A stretch of 64,000 bases of DNA from Robertmurraya siralis (GTDB taxonomy: Bacteria > Bacillota > Bacilli > Bacillales > Cytobacillaceae): NCBI RefSeq assembly GCF_005502275.1, contig NZ_SWLZ01000016.1:42935-106934 (forward strand), read 5' to 3'. Position numbers and translations under genes: made by a program. Below, piece by piece: positions 35,931 through 45,378 of this stretch (position 1 is the stretch's first letter; each line of letters opens with the position of its first letter). The notes under the pieces are model-generated. The model was not told where the DNA came from. It made no database searches and saw nothing but the letters and a program-made list of their open reading frames with translations.

Positions 35931-37977
35931 GAGATCGGTTTTCTTTTTTAACAGGTTGTTTGGGATTATCTGTAAAATGCTTTTTTCTGTCTGGACTCGA
36001 TAACTGTCGTTGTAATTTGAATTGCTTCATATGCTCGCTTTTTGTGACAGGTCTTGTCTTTTCTTTTTGTTGAACAGTTGGGTTCTTTAATCTATCTTGA
36101 TGTGCAGATTCATTGACATCATGTGTGACTGGTCGTTCATAATTAGCAGTCTTTCGAGAAGGGGTACGTTTTTTATCCAATGCTTGCCGCCTATCTGCAA
36201 TGGTTTGACGATGTTTTGCTTGACGGTCTGCATCTTTTTTTTGTCTCTTTTCCTTTGCTTGCTTCATGCCTTCTTTAAAATCACGGGCGGGTTTTGTAAG
36301 CTGTTCTTTTCCTTGCATCACCGCATATTGAGCAGTAGTAGGTAAATCATGTAGTTGTTCTTTACGATGATCTATATTTGCACGGAACTGACTTTTCGCA
36401 CCAAGCACTTTTCCTGTGACTTGACCTACTTTCTGACTTAAAGATGTTGATTTCGTGCGATCAGTTGGCCGTTCTTTGTTATTTTTTGTAGTCGATGTTA
36501 ACTGTTGCAATGGACGTAGGGGAGAGAACGAAACTTTTGTTTGCTTTGATTTTCCAACCATTGCCCCGACCGTTGCTCCAGCTGTTGCCCCTGCAAGGGT
36601 ACGTCCGATTGTTCGCTGTAATCGCCGGCTGCCACGAGTAAACATTCGGTAAGGGCGACGCATAACTTGACGTCCAACTTGTTGCGAGTCACTACTTTGC
36701 AGTTTAAACATGCTCATAATGTCACCAAGTTTCATGTAAATGCCTGCAAACGTCACGATCTGCAAAAAGGCAATCCAGAAAAATGGATAACTTGTTGTTA
36801 AGCTGTAAAGCATGGATGAAACACTAAAGGCAACTGTAATAATGAGCGTAATACCAGCCCGAAGCATAATCACATTAAATAGTTTCATAATCGCCTGTTT
36901 TCCCATGTTTTCAAAAGTCGGTATCATCGACAGTAAAAAACTGATGGGTAAAAACATCGCATAGATAATAAACAGAATTTGCGAGAAGATCATAATTCCC
37001 GATAGAAGAAACACAAAAATTGAAATCCCAATATTGAATAGAAATAAAAAGAAGACCATTCCTAAACGTGTAGTGGTCTTCGTAATCGTTAAATTTTTAT
37101 TGTCATGGTCTTCAATTTCTGCTTTGACAGCATCTTCACGATCTTTCCCGTTATTCGTATCAGGATTGATAGAAACTAAGGTTTCGACACGTTCTTCGCC
37201 AATCGTTTCTTTATCCGAATCACCAAATTGTAATAACATCCAAGGCTGTTCCACTTGAATGGAAAAGAGGTTATTCCGTATCAGATCCACGCTGTCTTTT
37301 CCTTGACTTGTAGAGTTAGGCATCAAAATTTTAGTTCCTAAATCTAAACTTGCTTGACTAATATCTGCTGAAAAATCATTGATTTTACTGATATATGTTG
37401 GAGCGTAGGCAATAAAGGAGGCAGACAAAATAAACACAACTAAAAAATTGAGAATCGCTCGAATGGCTTTTGTCGTTTCCCGTTTCATTAATCCTGTATA
37501 GGCCACGTAAATCCCGATTACTAAAATAAAGATAAGCAGGAAGCCCACATAAAACCCCGAACTGCTAAAACCACTGGCGGTGATTCCAGCTAATGTTTGC
37601 ATATTCTTCCCGATGGCATCCGCTGTTTGTGAAATGAAATCCAATGAATAGGCTTGTTGGATTAAGTAGCCTGTCGCATTTGATAAATATAGGCTAATAA
37701 TCCAAATAAAATTGGTGATTGTATATAGGCCATACATCACTTGTTTTCCGATGCCATCATTCCAGTTCCACGGGAGCCAATCCCAACCCGTATCCACGTA
37801 AAAATCGAGTTGGTAATGGTCAAGGGCATATTTAGAATACAAATTGTCTTCCGATACCGTATCATCCACTAAACCAGCAGCTTGTGCAAATGTTCCAAGT
37901 AAAAGAAGACAAAGAAAAACGGCGGCACCAATGAGTACCACCGTTAGGACGATCTTCTTTATTTTTTGTTTGTTCAT
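35833..37977 (-). CDS. Tn916 Orf15-like transfer membrane protein, altered C-terminus
   Basis: A large membrane protein of the VirB6/TrbL kind that forms the inner channel of the conjugation machine. The start at 37977 (AAGGCGGTGAC upstream) gives 715 residues. Signal-like helix at about 8-30 (IVLTVVLIGAAVFLCLLLLG), six or seven further helices to about residue 420, then a long, basic, Gln/Lys-rich cytoplasmic tail. The tail ends with NRSLNEE, then about 25 residues (NSLIYVVQGEKSKSSSL..) that come from the junction with the DUF418 gene, so the natural C-terminus was lost. Four bases separate it from orf16 upstream. Homologues of the next Tn916 genes, orf14 and orf13, are missing. Confidence 0.85.
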   Translation of the reverse strand: MNKQKIKKIVLTVVLIGAAVFLCLLLLGTFAQAAGLVDDTVSEDNLYSKYALDHYQLDFYVDTGWDWLPWNWNDGIGKQVMYGLYTITNFIWIISLYLSNATGYLIQQAYSLDFISQTADAIGKNMQTLAGITASGFSSSGFYVGFLLIFILVIGIYVAYTGLMKRETTKAIRAILNFLVVFILSASFIAYAPTYISKINDFSADISQASLDLGTKILMPNSTSQGKDSVDLIRNNLFSIQVEQPWMLLQFGDSDKETIGEERVETLVSINPDTNNGKDREDAVKAEIEDHDNKNLTITKTTTRLGMVFFLFLFNIGISIFVFLLSGIMIFSQILFIIYAMFLPISFLLSMIPTFENMGKQAIMKLFNVIMLRAGITLIITVAFSVSSMLYSLTTSYPFFWIAFLQIVTFAGIYMKLGDIMSMFKLQSSDSQQVGRQVMRRPYRMFTRGSRRLQRTIGRTLAGATAGATVGAMVGKSKQTKVSFSPLRPLQQLTSTTKNNKERPTDRTKSTSLSQKVGQVTGKVLGAKSQFRANIDHRKEQLHDLPTTAQYAVMQGKEQLTKPARDFKEGMKQAKEKRQKKDADRQAKHRQTIADRRQALDKKRTPSRKTANYERPVTHDVNESAHQDRLKNPTVQQKEKTRPVTKSEHMKQFKLQRQLSSPDRKKHFTDNPKQPVKKENRSLNEERSLPKNSLIYVVQGEKSKSSSLLARLKE

Positions 37978-37981
37978 ATTG

Positions 37982-40435
37982 TCACCGCCTTTCCTTTTCC
38001 CTAATAGGTGGTCGCGTATCGAATGCATCAAATAAATCTTCAAAGACAGGATGGACTTGAATAACCCCGACTCGACCATATAAATCTTGCATCAAACATT
38101 GTCCATTTTCGAGTTCCCGTAGTCGCCTTTGATTCGCTTCATCTTCTTTATCCACTCCAAAGAATTCAAGTGTCTTTTTAATTTCATTTATATCTCTGGA
38201 ACGAAAAGCAAACTTCACACCGATATTATTTTTTAACTTTTCATCGGTTAAATCCGCAGCATTCTGAGTGACAAAGTAAACACCAGCATTCATGGCACGT
38301 CCTGCACGAACCAATTTATTGGAAAGTGTTTTCCCTTGTGCAACTTGTAGAAAGCTCCAAGCTTCGTCCAAATCAACAATTTTAAATATACTGCGGTCAG
38401 AATGAATAAAATCTAATGCGAACGTAGAGATAACAATTAACAACGCAACACTAAGCAGTTCCATCGTTGTATATTCTTCAAAACTCGTTTCTGCATCTGG
38501 TAACACTAAATCTGCCACTTGAATAATGTTTAACTGTTTTTCTAAACTAATCGAGTTTTTCACCGTTCCATCTGAAAACAGAAGGTGAGCAAAATCGTAA
38601 TCTGTAAAACTTTCGATATGGTCAGCAATCGGTCCAGCTAATGGATTAGGATCACTTCTAAGTTCATGAAGCACAAGAAGCAAACCACGTTCTTCCTGTT
38701 GACCAACTGCCCGAATAGCTCGTCGTAATACAGGGAATTTATCTCCATCCCGACTGGAAATACCTGTGAGAAAAGTAAGAATATCAATCGCAAGACTTTC
38801 CGAATCCTTTTTCTTTTTCATAATGACAAAAGGATCAAGTAATCCTTTGTTGGAATCATCACTTGTTAAATTTACAATATTGATCTCATGAGCAATTTCA
38901 GGCAACGTTTCTTTCCAGTTTCCCCGTTCTGCCTTTGGATCAACAATGAGTGCTTGTCCTCCAAAAAGAACCGCATAATAGACTAGTAGATTGTTGGAAA
39001 AAGATTTCCCACCACCAAGTGAACCTAAGAAAGCAGAAGCTAAGGCATTTGTGACCGAACCTTTAACCCCTTGACTAGCTAAGCTAGGGTTGAGATAGAC
39101 ATTTCTTCCCGTATCCAAGTTATAGCCAAAATAAATCCCTTCTGTTTCACCAAGCATTTGTGTAGCCCCAAATCCAAGCCCAGCTAAAAAGTCGGATGTA
39201 ACGTACTGAATGTAATCATTCATATAGCGTTTGCTGGCTGGAATAAATTCACTGTGTAAACCGATCATATCTCCAAATGGACGAACAAGTTTCACATTTA
39301 AATCGTCATAAAAATCTTTCACTTCATTACAACGCTGTTTGAGTTCGTCTTCATTAGAAGCAGATACGCGAATAACGTAGCTTAACTTATACATCGATTC
39401 TTTACTTTGATCGAGCACATCTTCTAATTCATTGACCTGTTCCAACGCGTCGATGACATTGCTGCCTGTTTCATTATCAGATTCCCAGGCATGATTATCT
39501 AAGTCTTTCAATTCTTTTTTCTTATTTCGTACGGTAGATAAAGCTTTTTTGTTCGTTACAATTTCTACGTTCATGGAGGTATCAATTGGAAAATCAAATT
39601 GTTGTTGTTGATAATAAAAAATTTCATCCGATGGAAACTCAAGATCACCGACAATGGAATTAATCGTAAAGTATGCCACATACGTTGTTTGTTCTTCCTG
39701 TTCGATTTTTAAATAACGTTGGTTTTCCTCAATCAAACAACGAGTCGGTTTAATCAGATCATAACGCTTCACCAAAGTTTCTCTTTTTAATTTCTTTAGA
39801 GGGAGGACATAATCATATTCGTCATAAGCAATTCCTGACTGTCCATGAAGATGTTCAATTAGATAGCCAAAGTCATTTTTATCTAGAGGGCGTACTTTAA
39901 AACGCCTAGATATTTTGTTTTGTAATAAAGATTCCATTTTAGAAAAACGTCTAATTTCTTCATGTGGCATCGAGACAAAATCTCCCATCAGATGGTGGTT
40001 TACATCACGGACAAATGAAGATAGTGAGTTTTTAATATTTTTCCCCATTGATTTCATATTGACTTCTTCTTCATTCAACAAAAGTTTAAAACCGATAAAA
40101 AAACGATAGTCTACTTGATGTTCCCCGATCATGGAGACTAGAGCTTCCGTTTGGTCGTCGATACGTTCATAAGCGATGTCTTGTAAACGCCCCGACACTA
40201 ACTCTTTACTACGTTCTTGTACCGAACGAATACTGCTTGCGGTACTAATCTGTAAGGCATGAATTTTGCCGTCTTGATTTTGTGCAATTAATTGACGGAA
40301 GTGGTCATGCACCTGTATTTTTTCATCCTCCGATAAAAACGAATAATTATATGGCAACAGCTCATAATACGCAAAACATTCGCCGTCATGATTGAAAACA
40401 AGATTGTTTTCAAGATATTTAATCGGATAACGCAT
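37982..40435 (-). CDS. Tn916 Orf16-like VirB4 ATPase
   Basis: The main ATPase of the transfer apparatus, 817 residues from the ATG at 40435 (AGGAGTG upstream; a GTG nine bases earlier is less likely). Walker A GSLGGGKSFSNN lies near residue 472 and Walker B FKIVDLDEAWSFL near 688; VTQNAADL is the sensor motif. It powers pilus-less DNA export in Tn916-type elements, like ConE of ICEBs1, and sits at the membrane through Orf15. The start overlaps the Orf17 gene by 17 bases and its stop stands four bases before orf15, so the three are one operon. It appears intact. Confidence 0.93.
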   Translation of the reverse strand: MRYPIKYLENNLVFNHDGECFAYYELLPYNYSFLSEDEKIQVHDHFRQLIAQNQDGKIHALQISTASSIRSVQERSKELVSGRLQDIAYERIDDQTEALVSMIGEHQVDYRFFIGFKLLLNEEEVNMKSMGKNIKNSLSSFVRDVNHHLMGDFVSMPHEEIRRFSKMESLLQNKISRRFKVRPLDKNDFGYLIEHLHGQSGIAYDEYDYVLPLKKLKRETLVKRYDLIKPTRCLIEENQRYLKIEQEEQTTYVAYFTINSIVGDLEFPSDEIFYYQQQQFDFPIDTSMNVEIVTNKKALSTVRNKKKELKDLDNHAWESDNETGSNVIDALEQVNELEDVLDQSKESMYKLSYVIRVSASNEDELKQRCNEVKDFYDDLNVKLVRPFGDMIGLHSEFIPASKRYMNDYIQYVTSDFLAGLGFGATQMLGETEGIYFGYNLDTGRNVYLNPSLASQGVKGSVTNALASAFLGSLGGGKSFSNNLLVYYAVLFGGQALIVDPKAERGNWKETLPEIAHEINIVNLTSDDSNKGLLDPFVIMKKKKDSESLAIDILTFLTGISSRDGDKFPVLRRAIRAVGQQEERGLLLVLHELRSDPNPLAGPIADHIESFTDYDFAHLLFSDGTVKNSISLEKQLNIIQVADLVLPDAETSFEEYTTMELLSVALLIVISTFALDFIHSDRSIFKIVDLDEAWSFLQVAQGKTLSNKLVRAGRAMNAGVYFVTQNAADLTDEKLKNNIGVKFAFRSRDINEIKKTLEFFGVDKEDEANQRRLRELENGQCLMQDLYGRVGVIQVHPVFEDLFDAFDTRPPIREKERR

Positions 40436-40811
40436 GGATTTCACTCCTAACAGCCGTTAAGCTTTCATTTACCTTTACATGTTGTAGTTTGATAGGTTTT
40501 CCTGCATACGTAACTTTAGGTCGAAACCAATAGGTCGATGCAGACTTGAGAAAACTATACGGTTTTTTGCCATCAAATGTTTTCTGACTCATGAACCATG
40601 TCAAACCAACTGGTATTCCGACATATTTTAATAATGCACCATTAATCAAAGATAACGGGGGAAGATTTCCTAACAACATGACAACTAAGAGCGAAAGTAC
40701 AAACCATGACATTTGATTGAATGTGACGGGAAAAGGTAAACGAAAATCATTAATGGCATAAATCACTTTTTCGACTGACCAAATACGAGTATAACTTTTT
40801 AGTTTTTTCAT
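40419..40811 (-). CDS. Tn916 Orf17-like transfer protein (TcpE family)
   Basis: A 130-residue protein of the TcpE/PrgI-like family with two adjacent membrane helices (FVLSLLVVMLLGNLPPLSLI and the following NGALLKYVGIPVGLTWFM), basic termini, and the family motif FRLPFPVTFNQ before them. It belongs to the transfer channel. The ATG at 40811 follows AAAGGAG. A hairpin with U run (40824-40863) lies between it and ardA, so the operon starting here may be partly separated from ardA. Confidence 0.88.
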   Translation of the reverse strand: MKKLKSYTRIWSVEKVIYAINDFRLPFPVTFNQMSWFVLSLLVVMLLGNLPPLSLINGALLKYVGIPVGLTWFMSQKTFDGKKPYSFLKSASTYWFRPKVTYAGKPIKLQHVKVNESLTAVRSEIHALSD

Positions 40812-40823
40812 ACGTTCTCCTTT

Positions 40824-40863
40824 CAAAAAGTGAAACAGCCTGCATATAGACAGACTGTTTCAC
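40824..40863 (-). terminator. terminator or attenuator between ardA and orf17
   Basis: GTGAAACAG pairs with CTGTTTCAC across a 16-base loop and is followed on the minus strand by CTTTTTG. It could partly stop transcripts entering the channel operon. Confidence 0.6.
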
Positions 40864-40882
40864 AGTTTTATAACATATTTAT

Positions 40883-41383
40883 TTACCCAAGATACTCAAA
40901 GACACCATGTGATGTAACAAGATAATTACCGCTTATTTCTAGGTCACGTCCAAAAGCTTCATAATCAATATAGTTTTGTAGATTGGCAGGAACTTCCCCA
41001 AGTGCTCCTGTTTCCTCTACAAAATACCTTGCAACATCTGTCATATCCTCACAATCAGGGTAATACATAATATCATCTTGGTTCTCCAGCAATTCTTCTA
41101 TACTATTAAACCAATAATTTTGAACTTCGGAAAGTGAATCATAAAGTGGTGTACCTTCAATTTCCGCGACCATTGCACATAATCGGTTCACTTCTGAAAT
41201 AGGTGTATATTCATCAATTTCAAAAGGAAGATCATAATCAAAGATGGCATATTCTTCATACTCTCCATTCAAACCGATACGTTCTTTCACTTCCTCAAAA
41301 TCAATAGGTGGTGAAAACCATGATCCATTAACTTCCCCTTCATTGTATTTACCAAGATTCGTTATAAAAACTTGCATTTCCAT
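40883..41383 (-). CDS. ardA: antirestriction protein ArdA (Tn916 Orf18)
   Basis: A 166-residue, highly acidic DNA mimic that blocks type I restriction enzymes during entry into a new host. Length and pattern fit Orf18 of Tn916: QVFITNLGKYNEGEVNGSWF, then PFEIDEYTPISEVNRLCAM, and the acidic DDIMYYPDCEDMTDVARYF near the C-terminus, with about 40 Asp/Glu residues. It is followed, in transcription order, by the channel operon and preceded by a terminator hairpin at 41418. Together with the two methyltransferases at the element's right end it forms an anti-restriction set. Confidence 0.93.
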   Translation of the reverse strand: MEMQVFITNLGKYNEGEVNGSWFSPPIDFEEVKERIGLNGEYEEYAIFDYDLPFEIDEYTPISEVNRLCAMVAEIEGTPLYDSLSEVQNYWFNSIEELLENQDDIMYYPDCEDMTDVARYFVEETGALGEVPANLQNYIDYEAFGRDLEISGNYLVTSHGVFEYLG

Positions 41384-41417
41384 AGATATTCACATCCTTT
41401 TTATTTAAAATAGCCAT

Positions 41418-41445
41418 AAAAAAAGCAGCAGCTTATTATCTGCTG
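41418..41445 (-). terminator. terminator upstream of ardA
   Basis: CAGCAG/CTGCTG stem around an eight-base loop, then seven U on the minus strand. It would separate the relaxase-orf19 transcript from ardA. Confidence 0.65.
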
Positions 41446-41550
41446 ATACACAAAATAGACTTTTTAATCCCTACCGCACTACCGTTTGGTCCACCATTTT
41501 TTTGCAGAAAATAAGAAGACCACTTATCTTCCACAAAAAAACGGTACAAT

Positions 41551-41772
41551 TTAAGATCCTATGATTCGATTAAATAGGTTTAACAACACGTCTTTCACAC
41601 CAGCCGCATTAAAGACTAATCCTACTGCAACCAAAGCAATGATTAGGAAGCCGATTAGTTTAGAAAACTCTCGTTTAAAGCCTAAATAAATGCCAATCAC
41701 GACAATTGCCATTAATACTAACGATTGTGCATTACTTAGAAACCAGTTGTATAAGTTCTGCCCAAAATTCAT
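41551..41772 (-). CDS. Tn916 Orf19-like TcpD membrane protein
   Basis: A 73-residue, very hydrophobic protein with two helices (SLVLMAIVVIGIYLGF and KLIGFLIIALVAVGLVFNAAG) and a short amphipathic start (MNFGQNLYNWFLSN). It matches the TcpD family at this position in Tn916-type elements. Presumed part of the membrane channel. Twenty-six bases separate it from the relaxase gene upstream. Confidence 0.85.
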   Translation of the reverse strand: MNFGQNLYNWFLSNAQSLVLMAIVVIGIYLGFKREFSKLIGFLIIALVAVGLVFNAAGVKDVLLNLFNRIIGS

Positions 41773-41798
41773 TTGGATTTTCTCCCTTCATAAGTTAA

Positions 41799-43001
41799 TC
41801 ATTCGTTATCTGATGATGGTTGAATCACTTTCTTGATAGGAATGGTTTGTTGCATGAGTATCTTTTGATGACGTTCAGATAGCTCTGCTTGCTCCAACAT
41901 GTCTTTGATTACACTCGTTTGGTTGAGTTCATCTATCTTTGTCGCTAATTTCCAAGTGGGGGCAACTTGACGAGCTAGCCATCTTAGTGATTTTTCAAAT
42001 GTATAAGGTTCAGGTTTTGTTGTTAATGAAATTTTTCTATTCACGCCCAAATCCAAAAATCGTTGCCATTCTTTATTCATTTTCCAACTACTGCGACGTT
42101 TTTCCTCGTCTTTATCGACAAAACGAATATATCGATTAATAATAGAAAAGGCGGTTCGTCCAGCATCTTCATACATCATTAAATCCACAATCGCATGATA
42201 GGCACGGTCATTCTTTAAACGAATTTCAAAACGGTTTTTCACGTCCGTATCTTCTAATGATGTTCCATATTTCACGTATTGTTCGTAATCTTTCTCATAC
42301 GCACAGAAATACACGTCACTTTTCAACGAACCGATATATAACGTATTTCCCATGTCAGGTTTTTCTTCACTCTGTACGAGTTCACCAGAACGGTAACTTT
42401 TAAAACTACGAAACACAGAGATACATTCTTCATTTCGGCATTTGTTAGTTAGAAACGGAATATCCAATATACCTGTCATATCGTTTATCGCAAGGTCAAT
42501 TCGTTTAAAAACGCCACCAATCCGAAACACGTCCATGAAAAAATCAAACCATGTTCGTTGCTGAGCTAATAAGAAATTCTCAAATTGTCTGCATCCTTTT
42601 CCTTTGAGTTCGAGTAAACAACCTTTGTCCTCATCAGGCGAAACCATCACCACAATATCGCCAAAGACATATTGTTCAAGGTAAGAATAAAACGCATAAT
42701 TTTCATGTAACATGTATTCCATCTTGAGCTTCAAAATATCTTCAATAACGGGCTTCGGATTTGTTGTTAAAAATCGAATCCGCACATAATCAAATAAGAT
42801 TTCTAATGGAGCATCTGGATTAAATTGTTCTAAAATATCGAACAAGGCAGCTTGTAGTGAATCGGAAGGAGTTACTTTTCCTGTTTCGATTTCACTAATA
42901 TATTGTCTTGAAATCCCAATATGAACAGCCAGTTTATTTTGAGACACACCGTATTCCAGTCGTTTTTCCTTTAATTGTTGATACCAAGGTACTTGGTTCA
43001 T
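41799..43001 (-). CDS. relaxase MobT (Tn916 Orf20)
   Basis: The DNA-nicking enzyme that starts conjugative transfer at oriT. From the ATG at 43001 (GGAGG seven bases upstream) it has 400 residues. Residues about 12-60 form a Cro/CI helix-turn-helix (KLAVHIGISRQYISEIETGK); the remainder is a replication-initiator-like relaxase domain of the Rep_trans type, with the RIDLAINDMTGILDIPFL segment that carries metal ligands and the YEKDYEQYVKYG stretch with candidate nucleophile Tyr. Tn916 Orf20 works with Int to nick a strand. The oriT region lies directly upstream. The gene looks intact. Confidence 0.9.
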   Translation of the reverse strand: MNQVPWYQQLKEKRLEYGVSQNKLAVHIGISRQYISEIETGKVTPSDSLQAALFDILEQFNPDAPLEILFDYVRIRFLTTNPKPVIEDILKLKMEYMLHENYAFYSYLEQYVFGDIVVMVSPDEDKGCLLELKGKGCRQFENFLLAQQRTWFDFFMDVFRIGGVFKRIDLAINDMTGILDIPFLTNKCRNEECISVFRSFKSYRSGELVQSEEKPDMGNTLYIGSLKSDVYFCAYEKDYEQYVKYGTSLEDTDVKNRFEIRLKNDRAYHAIVDLMMYEDAGRTAFSIINRYIRFVDKDEEKRRSSWKMNKEWQRFLDLGVNRKISLTTKPEPYTFEKSLRWLARQVAPTWKLATKIDELNQTSVIKDMLEQAELSERHQKILMQQTIPIKKVIQPSSDNE

Positions 43002-43009
43002 GTGCATTC

Positions 43010-43227
43010 CTCCAAACTAAAAAAGATGTCAACTAAAGGTTAAAAGCTGACATCTTCTCCATATGTTCCAAACCGTTGCGCCATCAGGTGTTATTAGCTT
43101 TTGGAACAGTTTCTTATTGTTTTTCTACCCCCCTGTTAGAAACGGGGGGGTAAGGCGTGGCTGTCGCCACGCAGGCTTAGCCCAGCACAGCGGCTTTCGC
43201 TTCGCACGCCGCCGCACTGGGCAGCCT
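43010..43227 (-). other. oriT region between relaxase and coupling ATPase genes
   Basis: In Tn916 oriT lies between orf20 and orf21, as this stretch does. It is packed with inverted repeats: AGATGTCA/TGACATCT (43024-43055), TGTTCCAAA/TTTGGAACA (43064-43108), ACCCCCC/GGGGGGT (43127-43151), GCGTGGC/GCCACGC (43155-43172) and CCCAG/CTGGG further right. The nick site cannot be placed from sequence alone. Confidence 0.75.
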
Positions 43228-44568
43228 TTATTGGGCTAGTTTAGCAATCTCCTTTAAAAAATCATGTTCTTTAGGGACAAGCGGTGTATAAAATTCAGAA
43301 ATGACATTATCCCCTTTATCGACATACCCCCGGCCTTTAATCTGTTTTAAGAAAAACTGTTTTTGTACGTCGCTGCCAAACATCATGCCGTACCCGAGCT
43401 CACTCATACGACCCAAAGCCACCCGAAAATTAAACTGATCTCGAATCCCGTCTCCAAGATATTTTGCATCTGGTCGTTGACAGGCGAGAATAAGGAAGAA
43501 TCCAGCTTGTCGTCCTAACATAACAATCTGTTTTAGCTTGGTTAACACCGCTGTATTTTCCTTAGAAACAAGCATTTCCATAAATGCCACGTACTCATCA
43601 AAGACTAAAAAGTGAGGAGATAAGCCTAAATAAGCATAGTTTTCCCCTGTCTTATAGCCTTCCATCTGTTTCATTTCTTCACTACGAACCATCATATCTT
43701 CATAAAATTGGTCAATACATGCCATCATGTCTTCCTTTTTATAATACACATCAGGCATAACAGTGGCTAAATCCGCTAAATCGGCATTTTTCGGATCTAA
43801 GATATACAATTTTGCATCTGTTTTTAATAAAGCTTCAATCAGTGTAAGAATAAAGTACGTCTTTCCACCACCTGTCCCACCAGCGATCAACATATGCGGG
43901 AGTTTATCGTATTCCCAATACATCGAGTCCATGAGCTTTAAGCTGCCATCTTTTATGATAACTTCATCAATCGAAATACGATTCGCAATCATATCATAAA
44001 AAAGGACATACTCAACATAGGAATCATGTAATTCTTTGGATACCAATTCACAATACAAACCACTTTCCAGTTTGTTTTCGAGGTTTAGTAACTGCTCTTG
44101 ATATTTTCCAAGTGTGATTTCCACTTGAATATGAAGCAATCCTTTTTCCAGCCGATAATACATTTTAGGGAAGTAACTGATTTTTTCTTTTGTTTTTCCA
44201 TTTGGTATATCTTTAAAGAAACTGCTTGATTGTACTTGTTTCGTTTCATACCAACCGTTTTCCAAAATCATTTTAGCGAGTTTTTGACGGTGAATAATCT
44301 GTCTAATAAAATCATATCGATAACGATAATAAACATAAGAACAACAAGCTACAGCCCCTAGACTAATTATTAGTGAAACCAATCCATACATACTTATAAA
44401 ATGTGCTTGAAATATATCAAGTTGCCACGTTGTAGAAAGTAAAAATGGCAGATGGAAAGGAATAAAGGAAAAAAGCCATACACCAGCCAGCCCAAAGAAT
44501 ACAAATTGAAAAACGAGGGAAGCATCTTTTTCTTTAATGCGTTTCCCTCGTCTTCTAAAAGCTTTCAT
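43228..44568 (-). CDS. coupling ATPase (Tn916 Orf21, FtsK/TcpA-like)
   Basis: A 446-residue coupling protein that brings the relaxase-DNA complex to the transfer channel and pumps DNA. Two membrane helices near the start (FVFFGLAGVWLFSFIPFHL and YGLVSLIISLGAVACCSYVYY), then an FtsK/SpoIIIE motor: Walker A IAGGTGGGKTYFIL at about residue 231, Walker B HFLVFDEYVAFME near 322, and the DxxxxRVALGRMSELGYGMMF region. Its start overlaps the Orf22 stop by one base (TAATG). It appears complete, being a few residues shorter than the Tn916 protein. Confidence 0.93.
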   Translation of the reverse strand: MKAFRRRGKRIKEKDASLVFQFVFFGLAGVWLFSFIPFHLPFLLSTTWQLDIFQAHFISMYGLVSLIISLGAVACCSYVYYRYRYDFIRQIIHRQKLAKMILENGWYETKQVQSSSFFKDIPNGKTKEKISYFPKMYYRLEKGLLHIQVEITLGKYQEQLLNLENKLESGLYCELVSKELHDSYVEYVLFYDMIANRISIDEVIIKDGSLKLMDSMYWEYDKLPHMLIAGGTGGGKTYFILTLIEALLKTDAKLYILDPKNADLADLATVMPDVYYKKEDMMACIDQFYEDMMVRSEEMKQMEGYKTGENYAYLGLSPHFLVFDEYVAFMEMLVSKENTAVLTKLKQIVMLGRQAGFFLILACQRPDAKYLGDGIRDQFNFRVALGRMSELGYGMMFGSDVQKQFFLKQIKGRGYVDKGDNVISEFYTPLVPKEHDFLKEIAKLAQ

Positions 44569-44948
44569 TATTTTTCCTTACTAGGGATAGACTTTGGAAC
44601 GTTACTAGTTGATGTTGCCGCTTTTTCCTTTAAGACTAAATCATCTGCTTTAATGTACCAATCGACATCCGCCCCACGGAATGTTGCATTTGCGACTGTA
44701 TCTGCGATAGGGTTAATGATTTCTACTTCCGCATTATAATCAAATTCTTTTAAGGGAACGGAAGCAGGAATACTCACTTGAATCATACGACCTTGTTCAC
44801 GAGACTTTAAGTCATACGTGCGTTCCTTAACTTCTGATGATACCGTACCATCTTTGTTTTGCAGGAACACTTCACGCCGTAATGCAGAAAACTTTAGTAA
44901 TCCAAATGTCTTTTCTTTATCAATCACAATTCCTTGTGCTAATCTCAT
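44568..44948 (-). CDS. Tn916 Orf22-like YdcP-family protein
   Basis: A 126-residue protein of the DUF961/YdcP family found just before the coupling ATPase in Tn916 and ICEBs1. Pattern: MRLAQGIVIDKEKTFGLLKF, the SREQGRMIQVSIPASVPLKEF block, and WYIKADDLVL. A Ser/Lys-rich tail ends it. The protein is required for transfer or replication of the element in relatives; its molecular role is not known. It is 14 bases after the sister gene orf23, to which it is related in sequence. Confidence 0.88.
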   Translation of the reverse strand: MRLAQGIVIDKEKTFGLLKFSALRREVFLQNKDGTVSSEVKERTYDLKSREQGRMIQVSIPASVPLKEFDYNAEVEIINPIADTVANATFRGADVDWYIKADDLVLKEKAATSTSNVPKSIPSKEK

Positions 44949-44962
44949 ATCTTTTTTCCTCC

Positions 44963-45280
44963 TTATGCTTTTACCATGTCATCTGCATGTAAGATATAAT
45001 TTGTAAAACCGCGATCGCCGATTTTATATCCTTCAGCGGTGATACGTGCATTGACTAATTTTACTTTTTCTTCATGTTCAAAGAATTTTTCTCCTGCTTC
45101 TTGTGGCAGAACGACCTCAATATCATCTGCGCGTTGAATATCGGAATACAGATTATAGCTTCGAGATAGTGTTGTCATCCGTCCATTAATTCGGCGCTGT
45201 TCGACCTTTCCTTCTCCTGCATATTCTAAATTTCCAAACGTTTTTTCCATGTTCGGAATCACATATTTTAATTCCATCAT
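44963..45280 (-). CDS. Tn916 Orf23-like YdcP-family protein
   Basis: A 105-residue relative of Orf22 with the same plan: MMELKYVIPNMEKTFGNLEY, a middle basic block (RRINGRMTTLSRSYNLYS), and the FTNYILHADDMVKA end, parallel to WYIKADDLVL of Orf22. The pair represents an old duplication in this element family. Either of two adjacent ATGs could be the start. It opens the orf23-orf22-orf21 operon. Confidence 0.88.
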   Translation of the reverse strand: MMELKYVIPNMEKTFGNLEYAGEGKVEQRRINGRMTTLSRSYNLYSDIQRADDIEVVLPQEAGEKFFEHEEKVKLVNARITAEGYKIGDRGFTNYILHADDMVKA

Positions 45281-45378
45281 GTAGCCCTCTTTTCTTGTAT
45301 TAATTTTTGATTATTTATTCATATGGAGAGCATGGGCAGAAGGGAGGAGAACGAGAAAAATACATCTTCATGAATGAA

